This document shows, piece by piece, positions 33,557-45,639 of a DNA stretch of 64,000 bases (positions within the stretch are counted from its first letter, which is position 1; each line of letters begins with the position of its first letter). Below the pieces are notes generated by a model. That model was given only the letters and a program-made list of their open reading frames with translations. It was not told the origin of the DNA and searched no databases. The stretch spans positions 451,497,311 through 451,561,310 of the forward strand of contig NC_133538.1 of the NCBI RefSeq assembly GCF_048544455.1, given 5' to 3'. Origin of the DNA: Silene latifolia (lineage: Eukaryota; Streptophyta; Magnoliopsida; Caryophyllales; Caryophyllaceae). Position numbers and translations under genes: made by a program.

Positions 33557-34806
33557 GAAGTGGTACAAGATATGAAGCACCGAAGGAGCAAGTTGAGGAT
33601 GAAGTTGTGAAAGCTAGTGAAAAGGAAGAAATTGTGCAAAGCCCCAAAGAAGGGGAATCATCAAAAGAAGAAAGTTCAAAGAAAAATGAAGACAAAGCCA
33701 AAGAAAAGGAGCCCATTGTGATTAGACTTCCTTTTCCAAGTCGTCAAGCCAAGCCCAAATTTGATGATCAACTTGGAAAGTTCATGGAGATTGTGAAGAA
33801 CTTAGAAGTCTCAATTCCTTTCACGGAATTAATCAATCACGTACCGGCCTATGCAAAGTACATGAAAGATATCCTCACAAAGAAGAAGTCGATCCGGAAA
33901 CTTGAGACTATCGCCTTCACTAAGGTGAGTAGTGCAATACTTCAAGGGAGTTCACCTCCAAAGTTAAAGGATCCGGGAAGCTTCTCAATACTGTGTACCA
34001 TTGGCGACACGACGATCAACAAAGCCTTATGTGATCTAGGGGCTAGTGTGAGTGTCATGCCGTACTCGGTGAGTAAAAGGTTGGGAATGGGAGAGCTTAA
34101 ATGCACCAATATCACACTTCAAATGGCCGATAGATCGACGAAGACACCATTAGGGATATGGGAAGATGTCCCCGTGCGAATTGGGAAGTTTTTCATCCTG
34201 GTGGACTTTGTCATTGTTGATATGGAGGAAGATTCCAACATTCCAATCATCTTAGGAAGACCTTTCCTACACACCGCGGGTGCGGTGATTGATGTGAAAC
34301 ATGGAGAGCTCACTCTAGAAGTGGGAGATGAAAGCATAACTTTTAATCTTGACAAGACCATGAGAGCTCCTCGTTTGCATGAGCCATGTTTCATGATTGA
34401 TCATTATAGCCGAAAAGATGAAAGGAAGAAATCGGAACTCCAATGGAGGAAGAAAATTGAAGATGCTCCATTCAAAGAGCAAGTGAATTGTAACAAGGAG
34501 AGCTTGCAAAGCTCATCAAAATCAACCAAGGAAGAAGAAGATGGCCTCATTGGCCAAGAAAAGAAATTGGGAGAGTTGTCTCCATCTAAGCAAGAGATTT
34601 TCAATGATCAACTCAATGAAGTTTGTGGTCTTTGGGACGACGAATTTGAAGGGATCTTTAATCCCTACATTGGGCATGCCATCGATCATGATCAACAACA
34701 AGGGCCACGGTCTATTGAGGACCTCTACCATAACAATGAACAAGCTTTTGATTACTTCTTCAAGGTGTTGAGCAACATCAACAACACCTTGAACATGCCC
34801 CCTTGA
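33553..34806 (+). CDS. Element 3 gag-protease linker and aspartic protease
   Basis: A Lys/Glu-rich linker is followed by VSIPFTELINHVPAYAKYMK and the protease: FSILCTIGDTTINKALCDLG, the DLGAS active site, SVMPYSVSKRLGM, TLQMADRSTKTPLG and PIILGRPFLHTAGAVIDV. The C-terminal tail is acidic, ending near a NEQAFDYFFKVLSNINNTL block. No RT follows. Unlike elements 1 and 2, this linker has no CGATCG palindromes. Confidence 0.85.
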   Translation: MRSGTRYEAPKEQVEDEVVKASEKEEIVQSPKEGESSKEESSKKNEDKAKEKEPIVIRLPFPSRQAKPKFDDQLGKFMEIVKNLEVSIPFTELINHVPAYAKYMKDILTKKKSIRKLETIAFTKVSSAILQGSSPPKLKDPGSFSILCTIGDTTINKALCDLGASVSVMPYSVSKRLGMGELKCTNITLQMADRSTKTPLGIWEDVPVRIGKFFILVDFVIVDMEEDSNIPIILGRPFLHTAGAVIDVKHGELTLEVGDESITFNLDKTMRAPRLHEPCFMIDHYSRKDERKKSELQWRKKIEDAPFKEQVNCNKESLQSSSKSTKEEEDGLIGQEKKLGELSPSKQEIFNDQLNEVCGLWDDEFEGIFNPYIGHAIDHDQQQGPRSIEDLYHNNEQAFDYFFKVLSNINNTLNMPP

Positions 34807-35154
34807 CATCTCATCAAGAATGAGAGTTTGGTGGAGTCCTCCCTAAACCACCACTTGTAAATATTTCTAACTCCCTAACTTACATTTCAATTCTTGTATT
34901 GCATTTTTTTTGTCATTTTCGGATTTTTATTTACTTTGATCAAAATAATTGTCATGTAAGAGAGAAGTGAGGGAGGGACTAACGATTTCAATTGATGTGT
35001 AGTGCTTTACCTTAGTGTGGGGATGAGAATTGCCTAGGCTATTCATGCCTTAGTAGTGCCCCCACAATGAAGAACACAAGAAATGAAGAAGAATGGAAGA
35101 ATGGTAAAGGGAAATGCATTGTGCACGAATGAAGTGAATCCGGTACAAAGGACC
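34807..35154 (+). other. Element 3 spacer after protease
   Basis: Non-coding. It holds the phrase TTAGTGTGGGGATGAGAATT at 35014-35033, which recurs near 37862 as TTAGTGTGGGGATGGGAATT. Confidence 0.7.
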
Positions 35155-35524
35155 GAATCCGAGCGGATTCTGAAAATCCGCCCGTCTTCAACAATCCGAG
35201 CGTCCTGACCAAAAGACGCCCATCCTGAGCTGAGCTGAAATTGAAAATTTCTTGACTGTTAAAGAATCCGAGCGGATTTCTGGGAAGACGCCCGTCTCAC
35301 AGAATCCGTCCGTCTTGTGAACAAGACGCCCGTCTTTGCACTTTTTGAAGAAAACAAAGAAAATTCTCTGGACTGAAATCCGTCCGTCCCCGCAAAGAAA
35401 TCCGCCCGTCCCTACACAGAAGAATCCGAGCGGATTCCCCAGAATCCGCCCGTCTTTAGGCGAGCTTCTGAAAATTTTGAAGTGCAGAATCCGCACGGAT
35501 TGTGCCTAATCCGCGCACGATTGC
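35155..35524. promoter_or_regulatory. ATCCGNNCGGAT palindrome cluster before ORF3 (element 3)
   Basis: It contains full palindromes AATCCGAGCGGATT (35156, 35265, 35425) and AATCCGCACGGATT (35488), and many half-type units AATCCGCCCGTC, AATCCGTCCGTC and AATCCGAGCGTCC. The cluster ends about 28 bp before a TATA-like TTTAAATA at 35552-35559. The same motif family fills both LTRs. Confidence 0.65.
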
Positions 35525-35857
35525 CCCTGCGTTTTCGAAAATTTCGACTCTTTTAAATACCCTCCCACCTTCATTCCTTCAATCATTCATTCATAAACAC
35601 TACCCTAAACATCAAAACCCTCATCCTCTCCATCACAAAAACAAAAACCCTCAACAAAATCCACCAAAATAAAATCAAACCATCCTTCAAACAACAAATC
35701 AATCACTCCATCTTCAATAAAAATCAAAACCAAGAACAAAATCTTCAACCTTTGAGTCGATTTTTGTTTTCATAAAGGCAAAGCCTTTCACCTTCAAATC
35801 GATTTGGGCATTCTACAAATTGAAGATTTTTGATTCTTTTCTTGGTTAGTTCATCAA
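35525..35857 (+). promoter_or_regulatory. Probable internal promoter and leader of ORF3 (element 3)
   Basis: A TATA-like TTTAAATACC (35552-35561) is followed by a C/A-rich leader of plant 5'-UTR type (TCCTTCAATCATTCATTC, repeated CAAAAACCCTCA). The leader has no ATG until near the ORF3 start. The arrangement parallels 4540-5511 in element 1. Its function is inferred. Confidence 0.5.
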
Positions 35858-37454
35858 ATGGCAAGGACAAAGGGTGCAACAAAGGCACCAAAGGCAAAGG
35901 CTCTCTCTCAAAGGCAAAAAGCTCTCCAAACAAAGAAAGCTTTGGCAATGGTGGTATCAACACCAAATTTGGAAGTGCAACAACAACAACAACAAACTTC
36001 TATGGGAGCATCACCTTCTACTCCGTGTCGATCAACTCTTGCATTATCCGGAGGTAACTTTTATTTCCGATACCCATAGAAAGACATTTGCCAAGTTTGC
36101 TATGAAATCAATTCAAATCACCAAATTCATATGTAAAGATGCTTTGGAGAAATTGGGTGTTCTTGAACAAACAAAAGCCTTTTTCAATGCCATGGGTTTG
36201 AAGAAATTGTTTGAAACAAAGGAATTGACATACCCTTCCCTTGTCTTGGAATTCTTAAGTTCTTTAAAAGTCACCAAAGTTGAGAATAGGGAAAATCTTG
36301 AGTTTCGTCTAGCTAACATTAGTAGACGCATTACCTTTAAGGAATTGGGTGAAATTTTGGGTCTTAGCGATGAATCGAGATATTTTAAGCATTATGGAAA
36401 GTATGACCCCGAGCCTCTTTGGGAGGCAATCTCCGGGAAGAAATTTGATGATTTTCATGCTTGTCGTGCTCTTTTGGTCCATCATCCGGGCATAAGAGTA
36501 TGGCACAAAGTTGTGGGAAATACCATAATTGCTAGGAAAGACACCAATCATTTCACAAGACTTGATTTTATTCTCCTTGAATCGGCTTTGAATATCGGAA
36601 GAATCCATACCAAGCCTTTCAATTCTTTGAGGCTATTGGTTGATAGATGGCTCCATGTTGATAGTGGGAAGAAGGGTACAACCGTTATTGTTAATGGCGG
36701 CCTAGTCACGGTCCTAGCCAAGCACTTTGATCCTAATTTAAATAAGGATAGCAAGTACAAGGCAAAGGAAGGTGGCCATCTTATTGATATGCCTATCATG
36801 ATTAACAAGTTCAAGTGGGTTGCTCAAAACCCCCTTGACACCAAGTGTGGATGGCTTACTAGTGAGGCTCGATCATTCACTTTACCCGCAAAGATTTGTC
36901 GTCTAAGTGTCCACCGGACCAACTATCTACTTCCCCTATCCGAAGAAGCCGAGTACATCATTCAACAACAAAAGGGTGATCATGAAACTCCCTCCTCTTC
37001 CATTGTTATACCGCCTTACCCCTTTGTGTATGAAGAGTTCAAACCGCAAGGAGTTGAAATTGGGAAAGACTATGTCACTCTTCTTATGCAAGCCATGCAC
37101 AAGCAAGCTTATGAAGATCGGAAGAATGCTTATTTGGCTCAATATCCTCCCCTCTTACATTTAGCAAGGCAAGGACTCCTTGATCCATCTTGTCCTTTGC
37201 CTAGTTGGGCGGATAAAGAAGCCTTGTTTCCGGGTGCATCTAGGGACGTGGTGGAAGACAATGAGGTTGTTGGAAATGGTGAAGAAATTGATGATAATAT
37301 TGAGGAAGAAGCAAGTGGAGATGGAGAAAAAGATGGTGAAGATGATGATAAGCAAGATAATGAAGAATGTGAAGAAGAAAGTGCCAAGGAAAGTGGCAAT
37401 GTGACCACTTCTCATGAGGGAAGTGATGATGATGATAGCATGATGGAAGACTAG
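35858..37454 (+). CDS. Element 3 ORF3: ATHILA ORF-1-like protein
   Basis: It begins MARTKGATKAPKAKALSQRQ at 35858, a basic N-terminus. The conserved core is KTFAKFAMKSIQITKFICKD, LVLEFLSSLKVTKV, FRLANISRRITFKELGEILG, HPGIRVWHKVVGNTII, FILLESALNIGRIHTKPFNS and PIMINKFKWVAQNPLDTKCG. The C-terminal ~70 residues are almost wholly Asp/Glu/Gly. I assign it to the ATHILA ORF-1 or plant transposon protein family. Its biochemical role is not known. The block order equals ORF3 of element 1 despite low identity. The ORF is largely open, with at most a break near its 5' end. Confidence 0.75.
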
Positions 37455-39411
37455 CCTTGGAGACTCCTACACTCCCATGGTTTGTCTATATGTCTTTGTA
37501 TTTTATTTCATTTTGATCATTGTTGGTTTAGTCCTAGCAACATCAAAGGACTCACACCTCGGTACCATTGAGGTGTTCTTTATTGTTCCCATTTGTAAAA
37601 TCCAAAATGACAATCTAGTCTCATGCATAGCATAGTGTGTGCATGAACTACCCCAATGCTTTGACATTAGCAATAGTGTCTTATTTGGTTTGGGGAAGTT
37701 AATGCATACACAACGGGAGGTAATCTAAATTATCCTCTCCGTCATAACAAAAACCATGCATCATGTAGTATAGCTTAGTGTAGAATTGCATTTAGTATAG
37801 AAATCATGCATCATCTTTGCATAATTTCCATCATTTTGGCCATTGAGGACAATGCCCATATTAGTGTGGGGATGGGAATTCTAACACTTAACTTTTATTC
37901 AAAAAACCCATAAAAATTGAAAAATTTCAAAAATCATAAAAATTGAAAAAATTGAAAAACCAAAAACAAGTTCATTTCCTTTGTATATATTGTCTTGTAT
38001 ATATTGTGTTTGTTTATCCTTGTTCACTTTGATTGACTACGCCACATCCGAGACATGAGGATATTGAAGACCGCATGGTATGATCTTTCCAATCTCCTTT
38101 TTCCTCTTTATGTTAATGACTATGTGGCTTTATTTTGATTGATGCGGTAAAAACAATGTGAATTTAGGATTGCATTTAGTTTATATGGCATATTAGTTGG
38201 TAGAATCATTTGCATTAGGATGTGTATATGTTAGTTGCATCATGGCATGTAGTTGCATGTTAGAAAAATTTTGCAAAACCGTCTATTTGGGAAGCTTGAC
38301 AAGTATATATAGGCCCTAGTAGATGCTTTTTATTCTTAAGACTTTGCTTGTTAGAATGCTTGTAAAACACCCTAGGATGTGTCATGCTAGTATCCTTTGA
38401 CCCATGGTTTAAGGCCTAGTCAAGAGTACCTTGTGGTGTGATAACTCCTTGGCTACCGTTTATTCCAAGGTGACCCTTGAAACCATGCATACATCTATCA
38501 TTCATCCATGTTCTACCACATTTTTGTCATCAAAGGGAATGGGCACAAAAAGAAATCAATTTGAGTTCAATGAAATGAAAAGTGAAAGAAAGTTTGCAAA
38601 AATGCATCAAATGAAAAGAGGAGCAAAAATAGAACTCCTAAGCTTCAAATACAAGGCACCCTCGTTACTAATTGGGGTGACTTTGAAAATGTTCAAAAAA
38701 AGAAATGCAAAAAAGTTGTCAAGTATTGAAAAGCCAAAAATCAAAAAGAAATGGCAAGAAAGTGTTCTCAAATGTCAAATGCCAAATGAAATTGGGGGGG
38801 GGGGGGGAAAACAAAAACAAAAGCAAACTCCCAAAATGAAACTCAAATATCTATTCATCCCTTTATCCATCGTATCCATTTTTGTGCATGGTAGAGAGGG
38901 GACGACCCTTCTTCTTGTCTAGGCAAGAGGGGGAATTCCGCGATCCTCCAGTGTTTCTAACACCATAGGGAGTCTACTCTTGACAAAAGCATTTAACGAT
39001 TGAGGACAAAGGTACCCTAGCTTGACACAACTTGGAGGTGATTTATTGGTATCCTTCTAGGCTTAGTAGTTTGAACAAATTGCATCTATGAAGGATTGTG
39101 TACCCTTGAATTGCTTCCCCTGTAGATAATTTCCGCCACTTAGATGACGAAAGTGGCTATTCTTTTTGTAGATGCATCCATTATGTGATTTTATGTGCTT
39201 TAATGTTTGGATGTGTCGCCATTTTGGCAAGACCCACCTTGCCTTGCAAGAAGGCATCCTACCTCATGGTTGTCTTGTTGTGAGTTGAAGGGGCGGAGTG
39301 AGACCCGCTAATTGTCTCATATCGGCTATTATTATTAGGATAGGTTAGTTTTGGTCCTAGTCTTTGTCACCTCTTTACTCGGGACGAGCAAAGGTTCGGT
39401 TTGGGGATATT
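37455..39411 (+). other. 3' non-coding region of element 3
   Basis: No coding signal. Shared landmarks: GGTTTGGGGAAGTT at 37687-37700, an A-rich TTGAAAAATTTCAAAAATC tract at 37895-37975, a purine/A-rich stretch with a G-run at 38560-38840, and the polypurine tract GGTTCGGTTTGGGGATATT at 39393-39411 next to the LTR. Confidence 0.8.
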
Positions 39412-41167
39412 TGATGTGACCATAATTGGCGCATATTTAGCCCCCGAATTACCATTGTTTCCATGCTTTTTAGTGCCTATTTGGGTCATTTCTTATCTTT
39501 AGTTCTTTGTTTTGCATATTCTTTGAGATTTTGATCCCTTGGTAGGAAAGGAGTAAGAATGTTGCATTTTCATGGCAAAACGAGGCTAAATTGATTGTAT
39601 TCAATGACCAAGCATCAAGAAGAGACAAGACTAGAAGGCCTTTGTACATATTATAGTAGAAGAGCAATGTTGAGAAAGGATCCTTGCGTCCCCAAGGAAA
39701 TCCCCAAGGAATTTATGAAGAAAAGGGAAGAAAAAGAAGAATTGACGCTGACCAACAATCCGAACGGATTGCAGACAATCCGTCCGTCCCGCCTCAACAA
39801 TCCGAGCGTCCCTCCTTGGAATCCGCTCGGATTTCCCCTCAACAATCCGAGCGTCCCTCTCCTGAATCCGCTCGGATTGCCCAGCCCAATCCGGCCGTCC
39901 CGACTCTAATCCGCACGGATTTCAAGATGCAAGACGGATTTCATTCTTCAAGCTACGAAAAGAGAAGCCCTTCTCTCAGAAAATACCGGGTCCTCCTTGC
40001 TCAACTTAAAAAGTGTAATTACTAGTTTAGCCCTTAGTTAACCCTAATGCATCCTCCCTAATTTTCACTATAAATACCCCATTAAGCTAATTAGAGGAGC
40101 ATGTTCTTCTTATCAATAATTAGGGTAGTTAATATCAATCAAATCTCTCTTCAATATTGTAATCAAGTATTAATCAAGTTTTAATCCAAGTTTTAGTTCT
40201 TTAATCTCTCTCTTGTTCTTCCTTTATTTTGGGTAATTGAAGATTATTTGGGTTATTATTGGGAGATTGACAACCTCTCAATCTAGGATTCAAGTACTTC
40301 TATTATTCTTGCTTTATTATTGGAATCATTAGTAGGTATAATCTCTTAATCCCTTTTTAATTATTGTTAATTACTTTCATTTATTCATCATGTTTCATTA
40401 TGTTAGTATGATTGACAACCTTTCTAGCATGATCAACATGATAATGAGTGAGTAGTCTCTTAGCTAGGGTTTAATGGGTGATTAGGGGAAACCAACATGG
40501 GAATGATTCATGCTTAAATCAATATGCTTTCATATCTTATTTGCTTGCTTGTTTTGATCTTAATACATGCACATGTTATATTTGATGAAATGCTAAGCCT
40601 ATGAATCCTTGCATTTACTATCATCTTCTATCTTTTCAACTTGACTTGTAAGACATAACCCAACTCGAGTCTTGTTAGACCATGCATGTGTTGAGTAGGA
40701 AAGATTAAGTCGACTTGTAGGTGTTGTACAATCTAATCGATTCGGCTCCGGGACCCAAACTTTCCTAGAATTGTAAGATATAACCCAACTCAATCCATCA
40801 CAACAATAATTGCTTGCTTATAATTTGAGAACATGTTTGTATGATCATATCCCATGATTTCCCTATGAACCCATAACACCCTAGTGCCTTTAATCAATTG
40901 TTTACACCCCTTATTCTATTCATCTTGCTAGTTTATTTTCATTGCTATTTTAGTTTAGTGACCTTCTACACCAACTCAATTTGTGACACCCCTAGACACT
41001 ACTAGTTACAATAGAATTCTCATTTCAATACCCGTCCCTTGGGATCCGACCTTTACTTGCCTCTTTACTAATTGTAGAGTTGTTTGTGGAGTATAAATTG
41101 TGTTTTGTATCGACCATTGACCAACGACCACATATGCTTAATTGTGAACACGAAATGGCCTCGATCA
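39412..41167 (+). repeat. 3' LTR of element 3
   Basis: It starts TGATGTGACC after the polypurine tract and ends GATCA before the target duplication. The palindrome cluster is at 39757-39922 (345-510 bp into the LTR). The TATA box CTATAAATA is at 40069-40077, about 150 bp downstream of it. Confidence 0.95.
39757..39922. promoter_or_regulatory. ATCCGNNCGGAT palindrome cluster in the LTR of element 3
   Basis: AATCCGAACGGATT, AATCCGCTCGGATT (twice) and AATCCGCACGGATT alternate with half units AATCCGAGCGTCCCTC and AATCCGTCCGTCC. The place in the LTR equals the CGATCG clusters of elements 1 and 2. A promoter role is inferred. Confidence 0.62.
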
Positions 41168-41172
41168 TAAGT

Positions 41173-41490
41173 TCATTAGTATACGAAAATAAAGCCTTAT
41201 CTTGTGAATCTAAGACCTTGTTCAGTGAATCTTAGAGCTTGTTTTGTGAAACTTGGTCATTATAAGTGGTTTAAAATCAACAAGCTCTGAGATTCACTGA
41301 ACAACCTCTGTGATTCACTGAACAAGGTTTGAGATTCACAAAACAAGGTATGATATTCACCAAATAAAGATAGGTTGGTTGTCTATATACTTCATTAATA
41401 TATGTCGCTCTTTGCAGAAATTGCCACAATATCGAAAATCGATCATGTTGGAACTACTTAGATGGGATAAAAATACTAAAAAGGTACACT
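41173..41490 (+). pseudogene. MULE B gene, right part beyond LTR element 3
   Basis: After the target duplication the interrupted intron continues with minisatellite units. The last conserved exon is KLPQYRKSIMLELLRWDKNT (about 41419-41482), bordered by a GCAG acceptor. It equals the final exon of gene A (24202). Together with 26199-30105 this shows one gene split by the LTR insertion. Confidence 0.82.
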
Positions 41491-41814
41491 TCATTGTCTT
41501 AAAAATGATGTGAAGTTCATTTCTTCATAACTTTGGCGAATATTTCGTAAATAAGTCGATTGTACTTGTTTTTGGTTGTATAGGTGTTTAATTAAGGAAG
41601 ACAATTGTCCATGTTGATGGGATGATGTGAAGTCATAATATGCAAAAGTGGGTCGAGGCTCCTGTAAAGATTGTTGCCTTCATCAACTCTTGTAAAGATA
41701 TTTGATAGTTGTAAAGTCATAATAATTTTTCTGGGTCACTTATGTGACTTATGTAGCTAATTTGACATTGAGTTGAGCAATTTGAGCTTGGCTTGGACTA
41801 TTGTTATACGATTT

Positions 41815-42690
41815 ACCACATTTAAGTTCATGTTTCACGAAATCACCTTCCCTAGAATTCACAAACTTTGCAAGTAAACAATTGGACAAATTAAAGTCTA
41901 GCATTCACAACGTTGAAAACAAAAAAAACGTCGTAAGTAAATCAACAAACTCTGAGATTCCCTGAACAAGGTTTGAGATTCACAAAACAAGGTCTGACAT
42001 TCACAAAATTAAGAGCAAAATAGATGATTGTAAACCACGACCAAGTTTCACAGAACAAGCCCTAAGTTTCACAGAACAAGCCCTAAGATTCACTGAACAA
42101 GGTCTGAGATTCACAAGATAAGGTATGAGATTCACAAAATTAAGAGCAAAATAGATGATTTTAAACCACGACCAAGTTTCACAGAACAAGCCCTAAGATT
42201 CACTGAACAAGGTCTGAGATTCACAAGATAAGGTCTGAGATTCACAAAATTAAGAGCAAAATAGATGATTTAAACCATGACCAAGTTTTACAGACCAAGC
42301 CCTAAGATTCACTGAACAAGGTCTGAGATTCGCAAGATAAGGTCTGAGATTCACAAAATTAAGAGCAAAATAGATGATTCTAAACCATGACTAAGTTTCA
42401 CAGAACAAGCCCTAAGATTCACTGAACAAGGTCTGAGATTCACAAGATAAGGCCTGAGATTCACAAAATTAAGAGCAAAACAGATGATTTAAACCACGAC
42501 CAATTTTCACAGAACAAGCCCTAAGATTCACTGAACAAGGTATGAGATTCACAAGATAAGGTCTGAGATTCAGAAAATAAGGTCTGAAATGATAAAAACG
42601 CTTGATGCTAGATTCGGGACCAAGTTTCACAATTTTATCTTCCAGTTTCACAAGATAAGTTCCAGGATTCACAACATTGACCAAAATAAA
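41815..42690 (-). repeat. TTTTGTGAATC minisatellite, reverse sense, with ~120-bp higher-order units
   Basis: Units read TTCACAAGATAAGGTCTGAGA on +, i.e. the reverse of the Ulp1-side motif and sense for the - strand transposase gene. From about 41985 to 42560 a ~120-bp block (TTCACAAAATTAAGAGCAAAA ... CACGACCAAGTTTCACAGAA ... CACTGAACAAGGTCTGAG) repeats about five times with few changes, so it is a true recent tandem array. Confidence 0.9.
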
Positions 42691-42920
42691 ACGAGCTTAA
42701 AACTTGTCTTCTTCAGTCGTCATGTCTATTCTCGTTGCTTAAGAATACTCCTTTACATCAATCTTCATCCTCGACTTCTTCCCCTTCTTCCTCTTCTTCC
42801 GATGTGTCTCTCTATGTGAAGAATCAAACCTTGATTAGATACTTTTAAAAAAAAAAAGAATTAGTAGAAAATAGTAGTTGCGTTTTCAAGTAATACTAAA
42901 ATGGAAAGACAAGAGTAGAA

Positions 42921-45630
42921 TTATACATACTTGATTCTCAGGAGGATGCTCTGCAAACTCATTTGGACAATTTCTTTAATCGTGGTGTGACATGCGTTTG
43001 CACTTAGCACACAACCTTTTCGGTTTTTTTTTGCCTTTATAATTGCCTTATTTTTCCTGCTCACCATCCTTTTACCACTACCTTTGTTTCTAGAGACTTT
43101 AGGTGGTAAGATCTTGATTTCTTTTGGAGCCTTGCAGTTGAGAAGGACCTCCAATTCTTGTTCTTTGGTCAAAGGCTTTGGGTTTGGCTCCAACTTCTCT
43201 CGGAATTCTTTAATTAGCTTGGCAAACTCTCTCATATCTGACTCTTCTTCTTTTCTTTTGAGCATACCAACAGTTGCATAAATCTCAGACCACACCCGAG
43301 ACATTCAAAATTTACTATTACCAGTAAGATCATAGTTTTCCAGCAGATTTCCATTCAAATCATAAACCGTGTTTCTGAGTGCATTCTTACTCCACCTACG
43401 CAAAATGTATTTCTCGGGTATTTCCTTAAACTTTGCTGAGCAAATCCAAATGATGTGGTTGCATAAAATACCTTTCCTTTTAAACAATTTAAATGCACAA
43501 CGGACATCCATTGTTCTCCTATTGTACTCAACTGCATATCTCTTTCGCTTGTTTGCGTCCTCAACAATTGAAACTTCAAAGTTAGTTACTGGATCTGGTG
43601 GGGGTGTATCCATAAACACTACACGCATTTACCGAAAATTTAACCTCCTCTTGGAAGTCGAAGAACACTTTATGTGTATAGACCTTCACTACATGGGCCT
43701 CCCAGTTTGACCCGAATAGGGTTTCAGGCATGGAGTTGTGGCTCTATGTTTCAAGAAGCTTTATATTGTGCCTTTTTTGGTCCATGGCACTCTCAAATCT
43801 CATCCAAAATTCTACGAGAGTCCCATATTTATTTTCAAATCTCTTGAAGAAGCTATTCGAACTCTCTCATCTTTGTGTGGTTTTCAAAATGTTGCCCATC
43901 GGCACATTCCTGAAATAAGCAGGTATCCACTGATCTCGTTCCGCAAACTTGCCAGTCAACCATTTATTTCCTTCTAACGAGAACTCGCTAATGACCTTAG
44001 CCCAATTCTCTTCAAATTCCTCAGGCTCCAAGTTCTCGCTCTAGACAACATTGTTCAGATGACTTAAGCAATCAGTCTCTTTGCAAATTATGCTCCCAAC
44101 CTTATCTGTTACTTTCTTCATAATGTGCCACATGCAAAAGCGATGTCTTGCTTTTTTGAACACGGCTGCAAGTCACAAATCCACATTATCTATTGTCAGA
44201 GTATTATTTTCTATGATCACAAATCAAGCTTTAAAATTCACTAAACAAGGTCTCAGATTCATAAGATAAGAGAAATAACAAAATAGGCAATTTCAACAAC
44301 TTATGACCAAGTTTAAGAATATTAGCTTTGTGTTTTACAAATCAAGATCTAAGATTCACAAAACAAGCCCTAAGATTCACAAAATAAGGAAAAGAGCAAA
44401 GCACATGATTTCAACCACTTATGATCAAGTTTCACAAAATTACCATATGTGTTCACAAAACACGCTCTATGATTCACAAAATAAACTTCAAGATTCACGA
44501 ATAATGTTCCTAGATTCACCAAATAAATAACCAGTTTCACAAAAGTAAGATATTCCAAACACACCTGGAACTGCATTTATTATTCCGGCATCTTGGTCAC
44601 TGATGATGTAATTAGGTTCTTTGCCACCCATTGCTTTCAGAAACTGCTGAAATGCCCAAATAAATGACTCATCGTCTTCATGCTCTAAAAGCACGCATCC
44701 AAATGTTATTGACTTTTTGTGATCGTCAATCCCAATGAAAGGCGCGAATTTCATGTTATATTTGTTCGTTCCATAGGTTAGATCGAATGAAATAGCATTA
44801 CCAAACAATGCGTAACATCTAATGGAATCCGCATTTGTCCAAAAAATTCTTGTTAAAGCACTATCAGCATCTGTTTCATATGCAAATACCAACCCTTTTG
44901 TCTCTCGGAGGGTTTCTAAACGAGAGATGAACATATGTCCATCCTTGCCATTAAGTAGACACTTTACATTCCTTTGGAAATTCTTGAACTGCATACGGGT
45001 AGCTCCCACATTTTCGAAACCCTCTGCTTGTTCCTTGCATAAGTTGTATGTTAAACTAGCCCCGACATTCAATCTCGAATTTTGGATAATCAGTTGCTTA
45101 TGATATTCGTTCAGTTGATTTATATTGACAGCAAGTTTCTCAAATTCCCTATTTCCACTTATTGCACCAGATTTTGTTTTGTCACCAGTTTCAACGGTTG
45201 TTGTTTTTGCATCAGCTTAGGGAGGACATCTTTTCCTCTTATTAAAACCTTCACGATGGCAAACCATGCATTTTGTTCGAATAATACAATATTTAAACCT
45301 CTTGGTTAAAGACTTCCTTGCTTCAAACCCACAAGCAATAGCATAAATTTTATAGAATAACATCGCTGACTCTAAGTCCACAAATGTTTTGCCAACCACG
45401 GGTGTGAACTTCTCTTCAATCCTACTTATCTATTGCTCAGTGCCACCCGTTGTGTAAGTTACTAGAGTAGTAGGTGTGGAAATAGTTGGCATTATAAGGG
45501 TTGTTAAGATAGTAGTAGAACCCTCACCACCCTGACCAGAGCCAACATTAGAGCAAGGAACCTCACCACAACCGACACGAGGCGTCACACTACCCTCTGA
45601 GTTGTTGTTGTGGACATTTGAATCAACACC
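42921..45630 (-). pseudogene. MULE B transposase (FAR1/FHY3-like), decayed
   Basis: On - the order is: an N-terminal FAR1-type domain (FVDLESAMLFYKIYAIACGF, 45380); the MULE core (AISFDLTYGTNKYNMKFAPF, 44790; FGCVLLEHEDDESFIWAFQQ; IISDQDAGIINAV, 44600); RHRFCMWHIMKKVTDKVGSI (44140); FFKRFENKYGTLVEFWMRFE (43830); a SWIM-like zinc finger (CAFKLFKRKGILCNH, 43480); and a basic tail with SRNKGSGKRMVSRKNKA. The DDE-type Asp residues are visible. Intron-like minisatellite DNA lies between core and CMWH exons (44225-44545). In-frame stops (near 45218, 44042 and 43890) and a further frame change show that it is dead. It is convergent with the Ulp1 gene. Confidence 0.85.
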
Positions 45631-45639
45631 TAAGAAGAT

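Larger units (their letters stand above)
30112..41167 (+). mobile_element. LTR element 3: young Athila-like retroelement, gag-protease-ORF3, no pol seen
   Basis: Two LTRs of 1761 and 1756 bp differ at only about 15 places by eye (under 1%). A perfect 5-bp target duplication TAAGT flanks it at 30107-30111 and 41168-41172. Between the LTRs lie a tRNA-Asp primer site, gag, protease, ORF3 and a 2-kb non-coding region. No RT, RNase H or integrase is visible, so it was presumably mobilised by a related complete element. It is structurally whole, with perhaps one or two breaks in coding parts. At plant substitution rates this divergence suggests a few hundred thousand years or less. Confidence 0.93.

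Noticed and set aside
38431-38922. 163-residue Lys-rich frame in the 3' region of element 3
   Set aside because: It lies in the A-rich purine tract shared as non-coding landmark by all three LTR elements. There is no conserved block.
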